From positions 60,802,872 to 60,866,871 of the forward strand of contig OW121852.1 in assembly GCA_933228895.1 (NCBI GenBank): a DNA stretch of 64,000 nucleotides, written 5' to 3'. The stretch comes from Platycnemis pennipes. Its lineage: Eukaryota > Arthropoda > Insecta > Odonata > Platycnemididae. A program made the position numbers and the translations under genes. Positions 49,201-60,739 of the stretch are shown piece by piece. Below the pieces are notes generated by a model. The model saw only the letters and a list, made by a program, of their open reading frames with translations, was not told the DNA's origin and ran no database searches. The first letter of the stretch is position 1, and every line of letters starts with the position of its first letter.

Positions 49201-49840
49201 GCTGTAGCCAAATGTATGGAAGTATCATTTGACCACTTGACATTTGATAATGGAGTTGCAGGCGGCTTCATCCTAAATATGAGTTCAACATTTGCTCTCA
49301 AACCATTTCCTGTAATGCCAACATATTGTGCATCACGAAGAGCAATACTTGGTTTGCACAGAAGCTATTCGGTAAAGTATTGTGCTTGTCATGCCTTTCA
49401 ACGGAAGGAAAACGTTGTGATCCTGAATAACATTTTAAAAATCTATCCACAGGACCCTTTTTACTACAGACAGCGGAATATAAGAATGGCTCTGCTCTGC
49501 CTGGGGCCATCAAACACAGAAAAAATAGCAAAAGGTAAACTCAATTTGCCCACCAAGGAATTGCAAGATGAATATGACAGAGTGATGGCTTATGAATGCA
49601 AACAAAAGTAAGTGAACAGGATAGACATTTCAAAATGAAGAAAAATCATCCAAGCTTCAGTTCATTAATTATTATCTCTCTTGCAGCCCGGATGCTGTTG
49701 GAGCAGCAGTCGCAAATATGGTGTGCAGTGCTCCTCATGGGACAATTTGGGTAGTGGAGAATGGGGAACTTTTCATGATACATTATCCTCATCATAAGGA
49801 ATGCCGTATTGAGTCCACTGTACATCAACTATGCGATTAG
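46257..49840 (+). CDS. SDR2: divergent SDR with altered active site, 348 aa
   Basis: Exons: 46257-46428, 46521-46681, 46765-46888, 47556-47662, 49198-49371, 49453-49607 and 49687-49840, all GT/AG and in phase. The 124-, 107- and 155-nt exons equal those of SDR1. Residues 1-80 form a basic extension poor in acidic residues (MMQPFKKLGLRLLPCRGNF), resembling a mitochondrial presequence. The SDR fold follows: TGAATGTG at 91-98, D116, N187, S218, Y231. Key positions are altered: NNAG is NHAS (170-173), the catalytic Lys of YxxxK is Arg235 (YCASR), and the CPG motif is CLG (262-264). The C-terminus continues about 15 residues past the SDR1 end. The open frame and clean splice sites argue for a maintained protein, but the substitutions argue against normal dehydrogenase chemistry. 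It is either a pseudoenzyme or an early pseudogene. A second in-frame ATG lies at 46260. Confidence 0.88.
47728..48151. mobile_element. Harbinger-like MITE in SDR2 intron 4
   Basis: The left end is AGCCCGAATCACACGATCAT and the right end, reverse-complemented, is AGCCTGAATCACACGATCAT, about 30 bp of near-perfect inverted repeat, flanked by TAA on both sides (47725-47727, 48152-48154). A 3-bp TWA target site fits PIF/Harbinger. The internal words CACACGATCATTTTT and AGCTATCATTT recur in both orientations. No coding capacity. Confidence 0.8.
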
Positions 49841-50204
49841 GCACGGGGTATTCTAATAGTTAACGTTTCCTTAAGTTGAAACTGAATGGACAATAGATTA
49901 AATCATCCTGATTCTTTAGTGAACAAATATTTCTGATTGTTAGGTACTCAGTGAGTCACAAAGAAGCGTTGAAAGCATTTTAGAAACTATATGATATTTG
50001 AATAAGAATGTAAAATTTCATCCCATGGTTGGCAATGAATTCACAATAAACTATGGGAGAGTAGGTACCAAAAGAAATTATACAGAGCAGTTAAAGGAGA
50101 AGATAATTAACTGCATTTGAAACTAGATTTTTTAGTGGTTGGAATTACTTAAGTCTTGTGTATTTGTTTAATCAATTTGTCAAATGGTCAGTTAAATTTT
50201 GTCC

Positions 50205-50210
50205 AATAAA
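50205..50210 (+). terminator. Likely SDR2 poly(A) signal
   Basis: AATAAA about 365 bp after the SDR2 stop, followed at once by the GT-rich TGTCTTTTGATGGT. A nearer AATAAA at 50045-50050 is an alternative. Confidence 0.45.
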
Positions 50211-50507
50211 TGTCTTTTGATGGTAGCTTAATTAATGTTACGATTTATTTTGCTACTAAAAATTATTCAATAATATTCAATCTTTCAGTCACCTGTCTTC
50301 TTTACTAAAATATATATACATGCAAACTTAAATGTCTAATAGCAAATGACAATAAAAATGGATATGTCAGATAGAAAATATTGGGTGCAGTGAAATAAAT
50401 TATAAAAATGAACAGTTTCAAGAGAGCCATGACAAAAATAATATTCAATACTATTAATATCAAAATCTGGGCACCCACGCAAATTTTGATGGTAGGAATT
50501 TGATATA

Positions 50508-51465
50508 CAGGGTGCGTTCCGAAAGTAATGAAATTAATATTTTTTAAAATAATTTATTGAACAGATTTGCGCAAACACTTAAAATTCTTCAAAGTACTGT
50601 CCTTGGCCCTCTACACATTTTTTTCCAGCGACTCTGACATGACCCGTACGCGCCCTGGAAGGAGTCTTTGGTGACCTCTCGTAAGGTCTTCATCACGGCT
50701 GATTGGATTTCTTCTATGGACGAAAAACGGGTTCATTTCAGGGCTGATTTAATCCAAGGGAACAAAAAGAAGTCTGCTGGGGTGACGTCAGGACTATAGG
50801 GGGAGTGGGGCAGCATTGGCACCTGGTGTTTGGCCAGGAACTCGCGGACTCGTAGTGCGTTGTGGCAAGGAGCGTTGTCGTGATGGGAGTTGCCAGGTAG
50901 TGGAGATGTCTTTTCTCGTCCTGACGACCCTTTTTCGGAGCCTTCCGAACACATCCACGTAGTAGGCAGCGTTAAATGTCTGTCCTTGAGGAACAAACTC
51001 CTTATGGACCACTCTTTTGCTGTCAAAAAAGACAATGAGCATTGTTTTCACTTTTGATTTGCTCATTCTAGCCTTTTAGCGCTTGGGGGACTGGTTGGTG
51101 TGCCACTCAGAGTTGGTGTGCCACTTTAACCACCTAAAAATTGTGAGTAGGACAGTAGAGGAATAGAGTCCCCGTCAGCCTCATAAATAATTTTCTTAGA
51201 CTCCTCAAGAGATTTTTTCAGTTTAGCACAGAACTTAATCGCGTAACGTTGCTCGATCGTCGATTCCATTTTTTTCGTGACACGGTCGGCGCGCAGAGGT
51301 TTACAATAACTGATGTCCTGCCGCTTCCACTGCTTGGAGAGCACTGAGATTGGTTTTGTGGCAAAGCTTAGCGTCCCCGCCACCGACTCCAAGTGATCCG
51401 ATCCCATTCTAACCAATAGGAGCTGCGCGGGAAATTCAATTGCATTACTTTCGGAATGCACCCTG
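50508..51465 (-). mobile_element. mariner element, internally deleted and frameshifted
   Basis: The terminal inverted repeats are CAGGGTGCGTTCCGAAAGTA and, from the other end, CAGGGTGCATTCCGAAAGTA, flanked by TA (50506-50507, 51466-51467). The 958-bp length is short of the usual 1.3 kb. Transposase pieces on the minus strand: an N-terminal MESTIEQRYAIKFC segment near 51220-51270, then, after a gap, a catalytic domain at 50733-51066. The D,D34D residues are visible as MLIVFFD, HHDN and TPAD, but the first lies in a different frame from the other two. The copy is non-functional. Inverted-repeat identity is 19/20, so the insertion is fairly recent. Confidence 0.92.
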
Positions 51466-51467
51466 TA

Positions 51468-52369
51468 GGTGCTTTACCTGCTGAGATTATACTACCATGC
51501 TGCCGCTAGCATGCTACTGAGATTATACATATCTGCCATGCAGTTATTCCACGTAGGTATTCATAGAAATATCCTTCATTTCTCCATTTATTTGAAGCCT
51601 CTCATCCTCTCGATTATTCTTATTTTCCTAGTTCTTTTCTCTTTGGAGTTTATTGTTTTTTGCTTATACCTCATAGAACTCAACTCCATGCTAACATTTC
51701 TCCGCTTTCTCCTATCCCTGTTCTCTTATATCATTTTCAGAATTATCAAGGCTTCTCTTTTCCTTCTGGTGCCTAAATTTCCAATTGTTTTTTCTGCTGC
51801 TCTTTTTAGATTAGATTTAAATTTGATTTTTCAAGTCTGAAATATTAGTGAATGATATTGGATTTTTAAAGTCAAGCAGGCAAGAGTGTTTATTTTAATC
51901 CCTATCTTTCCCAATATTTCCTTTAGCGTCCCCTATTTTTTTCATAGGTCAGTTATTTAACTCCTGGTGCACTTGTCACACTGACAGATAGTATAACTTT
52001 TCCCTAGGTTATCAGAGTTGTGAGATCATCCAGCTGACACCTTAAGGAGTGATTACTCTCTGTGGCCTGGTTAATAGAGGTTCTGCTGTGTACGCATATT
52101 CCCTCAAAGTTCATTTTAAATCAATTTGTGACTAATTAATTCCTTCAGTTAAGGGGAACAGCACTGGTATCACACAGGTGATACACAGGTAGATCCATGG
52201 TAATCCATATAGGGTAATGCTCTCACTCTCAGAGAGTTGAACATTTTAATTTCCTTATCATACAAATAATACAGCTCTTAAGATCCACTGAATAATCCAT
52301 TCCTTGGAAATGGAAAGGTTTAGTTTGCACTCAATGTGGAAACAATCACTTAGAAAAACCACGTTTGAG
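51468..52369. other. Gene-free stretch
   Basis: A 123-codon plus-strand frame at 51469-51840 is rich in Leu, Ile and Phe because the DNA is T-rich. I do not regard it as a gene. Nothing else is recognised. Confidence 0.35.
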
Positions 52370-52580
52370 TTCATAGGTGAGACCACAGTACATCCAACAT
52401 TAAAAAGCCCAAAAAACATGTGAAACCCATTCAATTGGGATAGGGAGGCCATTTTCTATCCCTGAGAAACTGAATTCATAGGTGAGACCACAGTACATCC
52501 AACATTAAAAAGCCCAAAAAACATGTGAAACCCATTCAATTGGGATAGGGAGGCCATTTTCTATCCCTGAGAAACTGAAT
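52370..52580 (+). repeat. Perfect 104-bp tandem duplication
   Basis: Two units start at 52370 and 52474 (TTCATAGGTGAGACCACAGT ... GAGAAACTGAA) and I find no difference between them. Perfect identity in non-coding DNA points to a recent event, or an assembly artefact. Confidence 0.9.
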
Positions 52581-53149
52581 GGATCTGGTTTCCCATTAAG
52601 CTCCATACTGATGAATAAATCTGCTAGGATTGGGTGGTAAAAAAGGCCCAAACCAAATGTAATCTTGAAAATTTACGGCCCATAACCAGCCTAAGACTCT
52701 GCCCATTGGGGTATCACTCCAATTGAGAGCAGTCATTTTACCCAGGGGGCATTCATGTATAACGTAACCCTGATTTTTCACCTTTTCACCCATATCTCCA
52801 AACTCTCCCCATAAAGGACAGTACCATTCGCTAAGACACTCCCTAAATCCTATAACACTGTCAACGAACACTGTTTTTTGTGGAAAATGGTATGCTTTAT
52901 TAATACTGTTATGTGCTCATGAATTATTATGTGTATAATCATTATAATCTGAACAAAGAATGAATTTATAATCCATCCACCTCCAAGGAAACGGAAGGCT
53001 GGACCTCCACCCCATCGATAGTGCTTCGTAACTGTCAGTTGGCCCAACCACTACCTCCCCCCCCATCTTCAGTGTGATGTATTATGAGGACGACTCTTAT
53101 TTCTGACCTTTCTGCTGAGAACACCACATTGGCTTTTCACTTTAAGATC

Positions 53150-53345
53150 TATTGCATAACGAATTAGCTCAAACAAAGACATATATGCCCCGGGTTGGGA
53201 AACACCCACCCAGGGCCAGATTCAAACCAAAGCTGACAGGCGACACCATCAAGGCCAGCAAATTTAGCACAGGAACCGGGTTTACCAATGGTATCACCAG
53301 GAAAATCCAAACAACCAGCCCTTGCACAGCAGAAAGAAACATCAA
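53150..53345 (-). mobile_element. Possible tRNA-derived SINE
   Basis: On the minus strand TTTGGTTTGAATCTGGCC resembles a B box, followed by GGGTGGGTGTTTCCCAACCC. The A box is not clear and no second copy was seen in the window. Confidence 0.3.
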
Positions 53346-53526
53346 CTGATAGCAGTTCACATCACATAATTATTATTTTTCTCGTAGAGAGAGGGAATGT
53401 CGAGTACATCCGTAACTGGTGCCGATGTAAAATGTATTTTTTTTTCTCCTATTGCAAGAACTTTCTACGTTCTCAAAATGTATACAAAAATATTCGACCA
53501 GTGAATATTCTGCTATAGCATTTGGG

Positions 53527-53745
53527 CAAGGGCCTAGCCATGTTGAAATACCTGTTCCCATCAGATCACCAAAGTTAAGCCACGTTGGGACCAAATGCAG
53601 GTTGGATGGTATCCCTCCTCCATACCTCTTATGCCTGATGTAGAAAGGCTCTTGTCCCTTATCTATAAGTGGTGGCCAAGGAAAATGTGGGTTGGCACGA
53701 TGGATCCGAAAAGGTCTAAGTGCCACACGGATCCAGCCCACCGAT
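53527..53745 (+). mobile_element. 5S-rRNA-derived SINE, copy 2
   Basis: The 5S-like head reads GGCCTAGCCATGTTGAAATA, CCCATCAGATCACCAAAG, box A AAGTTAAGCCACGTTGGGAC and a box C remnant GCAGGTTGGATGGTATCC. The shared tail follows, with GGCTCTTGTCCCTTATCTA and GGGTTGGCACGATGGATCCG. This copy keeps about 25 bases between head and tail that copy 1 (20001-20175) has lost. Confidence 0.75.
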
Positions 53746-53759
53746 CTATTAAATTTATT

Positions 53760-55330
53760 CCTGTCCACTCATTAAATTCATTAATAGTGTTAGAGAAGAT
53801 ATCCTAAGGGCACTATACCATTTTCTCATCACCCTCAGTGTTTTGGAGGGCATTTATCACAACTGCATGAGGATGTACCCACAGCCAATGCCATCAAGTT
53901 ATGAACGACCTTAATGTAACAAAATGTTCCCAACTCAGTTTGGAAAAACTTCCAAACTTCCATTCACTGAAAACAGCCGTTGCCTTTCGATTCCCGCCTC
54001 CCGCGCACATACCGACTTGTAGCTGAGCCATCGCATACGGACGAACCAAGAGAAAGACTAGAGAAGATACATGAAGGGAAGACAACGAAGAAGTCCGATG
54101 TGAGAAAAGGAAGATGCCCATTCATCGGAGGGAGAGAGAACACAGCTGAGGCTACATCGTATCAATTGCACTAAACACATTGCATTAAACAAATTGCATT
54201 AAACAAAAGTATTGCCTCAGGTTAGGAGTCAGCCCAGGAATAATAGAAAGGATCTTCTTAAACATATTTATAATAATGTTCCATGCAGTTTCATCAATGA
54301 CTCATGATGCCGTGCTGATCTTTTCCTACTCAAGAGGAAAGCTCTAATTCTTTTTTATAGCGAAGCGCACCTCATCCGCAACACTGGTTCTACGATAAAA
54401 TGCCTTTCGCAGCCACGGTTAAGGCGAATTTTCGTGTGTGTTCACAGAGGAGGATATCCCGTATACACCCCTTGCCACACACCTTTGCGGTGGCTTGCAG
54501 GGCATTACGCAGTATATTCACGGGCATTACGTACTATATTGGATTTGAGGCGTACAGTTATATACAATAGTTACTATCCTTAAGCCCTCTACTGGTTAAC
54601 ATTGGTTCTGAAGGAGTTATCCCTTTCGGTTTCACACCTTTCGCCTATGTAACTTTTCCTATTTATTTTCTACCAACTTTCTTCCCGTCTATAATACTCC
54701 GGCTCTTCGTTCCAATCCTTGTTTCTTGCCGAGCATTTTTCCGTATTTGACCAATTTCAGAATCTCGTCACTTTCCCCAAAAAAGCTCAAAGTTCGGTTA
54801 GACATTTAGTTCTTAAAACGGTTAGCAAAATTTTTCAGTCTTTCAAAGGGTAGTGGAAAGGTTGTTCTTAATTCGTGAAGCGAAGTTCTTCAATGCCTTT
54901 TACCTAGTATACAAAAAAAACTTGCTGATGTTGATTGTTTGGCGTCGTTAATTACGACCTCGGGAATTTGGCTAGATTTCCATAGAAACGACTTTATTTT
55001 AGTTGCGCTATACTTACAAACGAATGTTTTGATGTGAGTTTTTCATGAATATCTTTTGAGCGTTGAGGTGCTATACATTCTTCATTACAGTTGTAATGCA
55101 ACAACTTTTCACGAATTTCCAGCCAATAAAGAATAAGGTGGGCATCTTAGAAAATGATACTTTAGCTCTACACTGCATATGTTAAATGTATAAAATAGGT
55201 ATTTGGTGATTACTCGGTGATCATTTCCACATTCCCTCAAGGTGAATTTCAGGTACTGAGTAGCTGCAGATGTAAATTACTTGCGACCTTATATTATTTT
55301 TCAGACAAGGTATTGATTTTATTTGAAGAC
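53760..55330. other. Upstream region of SDR3
   Basis: It contains the third copy of the CACCCCCTGCCACACAC-type repeat (54476-54526) and otherwise unique sequence. The SDR3 frame is open upstream to 55217, with an in-frame ATG there, so the 5' untranslated region or an alternative start lies in the last 120 bases. No TATA box is obvious. Confidence 0.35.
54476..54526 (+). repeat. CACCCCCTGCCACACAC repeat, copy 3
   Basis: CACCCCTTGCCACACACCTT followed by TGCGGTGGCTTGCAGGGCAT, matching the copies at 34285 and 38222. Confidence 0.6.
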
Positions 55331-58300
55331 ATGGCGGCTAATTTACTCAAGAAAATACCCAAAACGTTGCAAATTATCACGAACATCAATAACGCACCCA
55401 AACTTCACCAGAGGTCATTTAGCAGCTTACATAAGAAGAGCGATGATTACAGATATGCATCCCTTTTCGCTGTGAACCCGAATACACAGATAAGAAGAGC
55501 ATCTGTTAACTTAGCACAGCTATCTACAGCGGGCGGTGCGGATAATCATACAAGAGTGAACAGCCATGGTGCAAATAAATCGGGAGTGTTAAATCGCTTT
55601 CCACCCAGTTCCGTCGGTGAAAGAAATGCAAGTACAAGAGAGCTGTGTTCATACAATCCTCCGTTGATGGAGCCGAGAGGAAAGGTAGCTGTTGTTACAG
55701 GGGCAACTCGTGGAATTGGTCTTGCCATTACGGAAGAACTACTGTGCAATGGAGCGAAGGTAATAATAGAGCTAATGAATCATATAATTTAGCAACATTG
55801 GGGACAAGCAAACGTGGTAATTTTTCACGTACTCCGGCCTTACAGATGCCATAAAACTGCTTGAAAACGAGCGGAAAACCTGCTCAAGAATTTGCATTTA
55901 AAATGTATTTTTGGAATGATTTTACATTTATTTGTGGTGCATTCCCACAGGAAAGTTCCAGCGCACCAGTAAATGTATTTCAGAAAGTCTATAAAAGTAT
56001 TTCATGAATATATATTATCAAAATGTAAATGAATATTCTGGTGGGTCTAACATTGGCATATTTATATATCATTTTTTAAAACTACATTTTAGCGCAACTT
56101 ATGTTAATTTATTTGAGGTAAGCAGCTTCCATAATACAATTCCGCGTCATATCAACTGATGATTCAATTTGAAATAATATATTTCTTGAAATGCTTAAGA
56201 CTTTAGAAAAATGGCTTAGCTAAATATATTCCGAAACGCACATCAAATGAATGTGTAATACGGCAATGCTCTAATGCATTTCAATGATTACTTTTGAATA
56301 TGGGTGAGATTTATTTGATCTAATCTCAACGTTAGAAAACAAACCATAACTTTTGAACAAGACTTGAACAATATTTGAAGAACAAAGAAAGATCTCACTG
56401 CAGTGATATGTTCAAATAATAATTATATAAAATATTTTTAATGAGCATAACGCTCTGTCTTTGTTCCATTTTCGACCATAAATCATCCACTATACTAGGT
56501 GCTCATGATCGACGTGGGGAAAGAACTAGGCGATTGCACTTCAACCCGTCTGGCCAGTATTTACGGTTGGGATAAAGTTCATTTCGCTGCCGGAGATGTA
56601 ACCTGCTTTGAATCATTCGAAGGTAATGGAAATTAATCTTTTCAGTGGTTTCATATTGACCCAGGCGTAAGTAATGAACGATTTTCTAGTTAGATCAAAT
56701 CAACTTTTCTGCCCACAGCCTGCGTGCACTTGGCGGCGTGTAAATTCCAGAGATTGGATATCCTGGTTAATAACGCTGGAGTACTGACTGCTTGGCCTCG
56801 CGACAAAATTATCGACATCAATTACGTGAGTGCAGCAAACTTCAATCAAGTTTACTAATGATAATAGATGTTGTGTATATTAAACTGTTATATTATACTG
56901 TAATGATATGATGATATTTATGTTGTGGTAAAGGGGATCGGTTTGGTTTTGTGGCTATTGACTTCCCATCCCGATGACCTGGGTTCGAATTCCAAGTGGT
57001 AGCAATTTTTCATTGGTATACTGGTACTCACTTGACTAATGTGGGGAGAGCACTTCGTTTCGCATTTGTGGAGAAGTTCAGACATCCATCCGTCGGATGG
57101 GACGTTAAACCGTGACCCCTTGGCGCCTTTCGTTATGAATGGGCTAATTCAAACGCCGGTTTTTATTCCACCCTTCTTCCGTTGCCTGATAATGGGGGCG
57201 TTTACTCGGAACCTAAATCGCAATTTTGTACACGAAATTGTTAGATGGAAACGAAAAATGAATTTTAGTGAAAAATTAATCTTCTAACCACAACCATTCA
57301 CTAATAAATCAAAAATTAAAATAAGCAAAAGGTAACGCCCACCGAAAAAGCTGCTTTGATAACATTAACGTCATTTTCCTCCCGTCCTTGACTACTTTTA
57401 GGGGAAGGGAAGGAAGTGGAGGGGGGTTCTCGGAAGGTCTGCTCGCACAGATCCTGTGGCAATCGCTCCTGTTGGCAGAGTCAGCTGTGTCCCCCCCTCC
57501 CTTTGCGATAAGGCGAAGTAGCTTCGCGGGCTCAGTTGTGATTAGATGAAGTCAATGACGTCAGAGGTTGCACCACGCCCACTTTTCCGAAAGGGTTAAA
57601 AACATCAGTTTTTCGCCGCTTATAACTCAAGAAATAATTTACGGATCAAAAAACGGAAAAATACGGGTCTCTTTATTTTACAAACTCTATCAGATCTGGC
57701 AATAAAAAATATGGTAAACGACCCCATTCCTGCCTGACAATTTACCACCAATCTAAATAGCGCAAATGATCTTAGCCATCGATCACCTTCCTTCGTGACA
57801 AAAGCAGTGTAGTGGTAAAACTGCTAATAAATCGAAAAGACACCAGAGCTTTAGTAAATGAGGATAATACATGTAGCCATGAACTTGACGATTGTCTCCA
57901 GATATTTGGTAGGTGACTAATACGATGTTAACAAAAGTTCACAAACAATACACTTTGAACGCCAGCTCCAAAGGATAGCGACTTACTGATGAAGAACGCG
58001 TCAGCATCCAAGGTCGTGGGTGCGAATGTCACCTTGGGTTCAGAAGCTATTTGCACTGAACTTCCTTGAGTGGCGCAATGAAATGTTCCCGCTCTTTGCA
58101 GCGCCGATAGGGTCATGCCTCGGAATGACTTCTACTACGACTTTTTTTTACAGACATTAGGGCCGTTTTTACCAAAGTAGGACCAATTACTGAGAATGAG
58201 CTTTCTGGACCAAATAACATAAAAATTACTAACTAAACTAAATTACCCAAAATATAATAATTCCTGGGTCTTCTGAAAATCTAAAAAAAATCTATTCCCA

Positions 58301-60451
58301 GTCTTACGTGCATAGTAGTATAACATAACTACGTCCATTTAAACTGAGTAACTACCTAGATTATCTAAATAGATAGCTAGACAACTAAATAGATAACCAG
58401 ATTCTGATTATAAAATTCGCTGGCGAGTTATATTGACTTTTTCGACCCTCACAACAAGAATAAATGAGGACCATCCATTCCACTACCTCCACTTATCACA
58501 ATTGATAGCGAATCTAAATAGGAAACAAGTTTTGCAATTTAACGTCACGGTCATATTGATTGCTCTTTATCTTGTACAGCTCAAGAAAATTGTGATTGCC
58601 GATGAAGATTTTAATAGCAGATCAGCCGCATAATTTAACGTTTATTTTGAGGAAAGGTCATACGTGAAGTTTATTTTTACTAGGATTTCGTAATGAGGCA
58701 GAGACCACAACATTTAGGTGCATTTGAGGCCAAAGGATGTGGCCTGCTCCGTTGACGATTTCTCCAATTTTATTTAAGTTAAAAATTTTAAATCTTAAAT
58801 TATGGGGACGGTGACATAACAATACGAGAATAATGAAGGCATATTGGTGTTTTTAATGCAAGAGAGAAAATAAATTTAATTGTAACTACCTAGAATAATT
58901 TTTTTAGATATAGTAATTAGCTTCCTCGATAAAGTCCTAAAGGAAATAAAATTTCCTATTAGATAATAATTTAAAGTTAATTTGTAGATAAAAAACGCGG
59001 GGTAATTTTTTCTGATGAATAAGACTTTGAGCATGACTGCTGATGAGGAAGTGCTCATTTTTAGTAGAGTAATTCACATTGTCATTTATTTCGCTTTTCC
59101 TCTATCTGCATGCATAATAAAATTTTGAATTAAGACGAGGAAGTATCAAATAAGGATTGCCTATATTTTAATTAATGGAAAATACTTTGTTGACTTCACA
59201 GAAATCGATGATATTCGGAACTCACCTCGGGTTTAAATACATGGGAACTGACCAAGGAAAAGACGGTGGTATTGTCGTCAACGTTGCAAGTATTGTTGGA
59301 TTAATGGGACTCCCAGGATCGCCCGTATACTCCGCCACCAAGCACGCCATAATCGGCGCAACCATGTCCTACGGAGTATGTAAATCTTCTTCCATTCTTA
59401 ACTGACGTTCACCGCTCATCCGCGGAATTGCACCCCAGCGAATCAGGGTGCATCCATCCATTCACCAGTTCTGGCTCGGTCAAATTTTTTTCAGGTTCTG
59501 ACAGAAAAAGTATGACTAAGCCTTGAACCACGGCTCTTCGGTTCGTGCAGTGGTGTACCTAGCCAAACCGTAAAACTCAAGATCCGAGATTCAATTCGCG
59601 GCTTCGTTGTGAGCTTTTTTCTGTTGAAACATGCTATATTTCCATCTGAGTACTTTCGTGATTCATTTGAGTACTTTCATGTTTCATGTCACCATCCCTT
59701 TCCTGTCCCTTGTATGTATGTACATACGTTTGTTAAGGCTTTAAAAAATACGCTATTATCAATGTTTTGTGGGTCGCATGGGACGGGAAGATAGGTCAGC
59801 GCTCACCAATGAATGGTAAAGAGGCATTGTCAACGGTGGTATTCTCATCCTCTCTCGATGACGAAGGGCTATTCAAAAGCTTTAAGCCACCGGTGTCTTC
59901 ATTCATTGGTATTCAGAGACCTACTTCGTTGTGTTTTCAAAATGCTCCAGCAAACTAATACCAGTAAAAATCCCGCGTTAAGTAAATAATCAAATAAGCG
60001 CCACAGGCACGAAAGACACGAAAAGAATAGAAACAAAAGATTAAGGCACGCAAGAAATAGTATCTATTAACTCCGAGGGCTCTATCACAGTTCTCAAGGA
60101 CAATAGGGTTACTTAAGAAATTTGATAACGCCACCGAAAGTTTTAGGAACTTATTATGTGTGCCTATCTTTTGTGTTAGTCTTTTTTAGTTGGTCTCCGC
60201 GCATGCGGTATTTATTTGCTATACATGAATGGATAAATTAATGAGTGCATGGATATTATTCTCTCCTAAACTGTTATCCAGGACTGTTTAACCTTCGACA
60301 AAACCTGTGTCCGCGTGTGCGCAGTTTGCCCTGGGGCCACAAAAACCGACATGACGACCACGGTCTTGGATCTCCCCATCGAGCACTTTCGAGAAGGAAC
60401 AGGGGAGAGGACACTGCTGGATGACTCGCTGAAAAGCTTGCCTAATCAGGC
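55331..60451 (+). CDS. SDR3: 15-PGDH-like SDR with long leader, 3' end missing
   Basis: Exons: 55331-55759, 56499-56622, 56719-56825, 59202-59375 and 60282-60451, GT/AG borders, phases 0,1,0,0,2. The 124- and 107-nt exons equal those of SDR1 and SDR2; the 174-nt exon equals that of SDR2. A leader of about 112 residues (MAANLLKKIPKTLQ..., rich in K/R/S/N) precedes the fold and looks like a mitochondrial presequence. Start 55331 was chosen for its gacATGGCG context and targeting-peptide look; an in-frame ATG at 55217 is possible. Motifs: TGATRGIG 123-130, D148, NNAG 202-205, N219, S250, Y263, K267 (YSATK), CPGATKTD from 294. All catalytic residues are intact, so activity is expected. The last exon, about 35-50 codons, should follow in phase 2. 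I did not find it before 64000, so it is probably off the window. Confidence 0.9.
56930..57640 (+). mobile_element. Long tRNA-headed repeat in SDR3 intron 3
   Basis: The head has TGTGGCTATTGACTTCCC and GGGTTCGAATTCC (A and B boxes). Then comes the SINE family 1 central domain (CATCCGTCGGATGGGACG, GTTAAACCGTGACCCCTTGG, CGCCGGTTTTTATTCCACCC). From GGGGGCGTTTACTCGGAACC onward, the same 400-bp body as at 39690-40130 follows. It is thus head + central domain + body, whereas the 40-kb copy has a different middle. Confidence 0.7.
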
Positions 60452-60739
60452 GTAAGCTACTTTTTTCCTCTAATATTGTTCCTTCAATGTTTGATTTTTA
60501 CATGCAAACGTAGCTTGTCCAAACACTTATGGCTCCATGGCCAATATAAACAGGTGCATTATCTATTCCGAGTAAGTTTCTTCAAAGGCTAAATTGAAAT
60601 AAATAATGAAAGTTTCTAACAAAGGCGCATAAAATGTATATCAAGTTACAAATCACAAGTGAACACTCTGTGGTCTCGAACACGTAAATCTTGGGGAATT
60701 GGGCACTAAGGAAGTGTCGAAAAAGACTACCAGATTGTT

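Noticed and set aside
51469..51840. 123-codon hydrophobic open frame
   Set aside because: Leu/Ile/Phe richness follows from T-rich DNA; no motif, no splice context, starts at the mariner edge.
53373..53768. 131-codon minus-strand frame
   Set aside because: It is the antisense of the 5S-derived SINE at 53527-53745.
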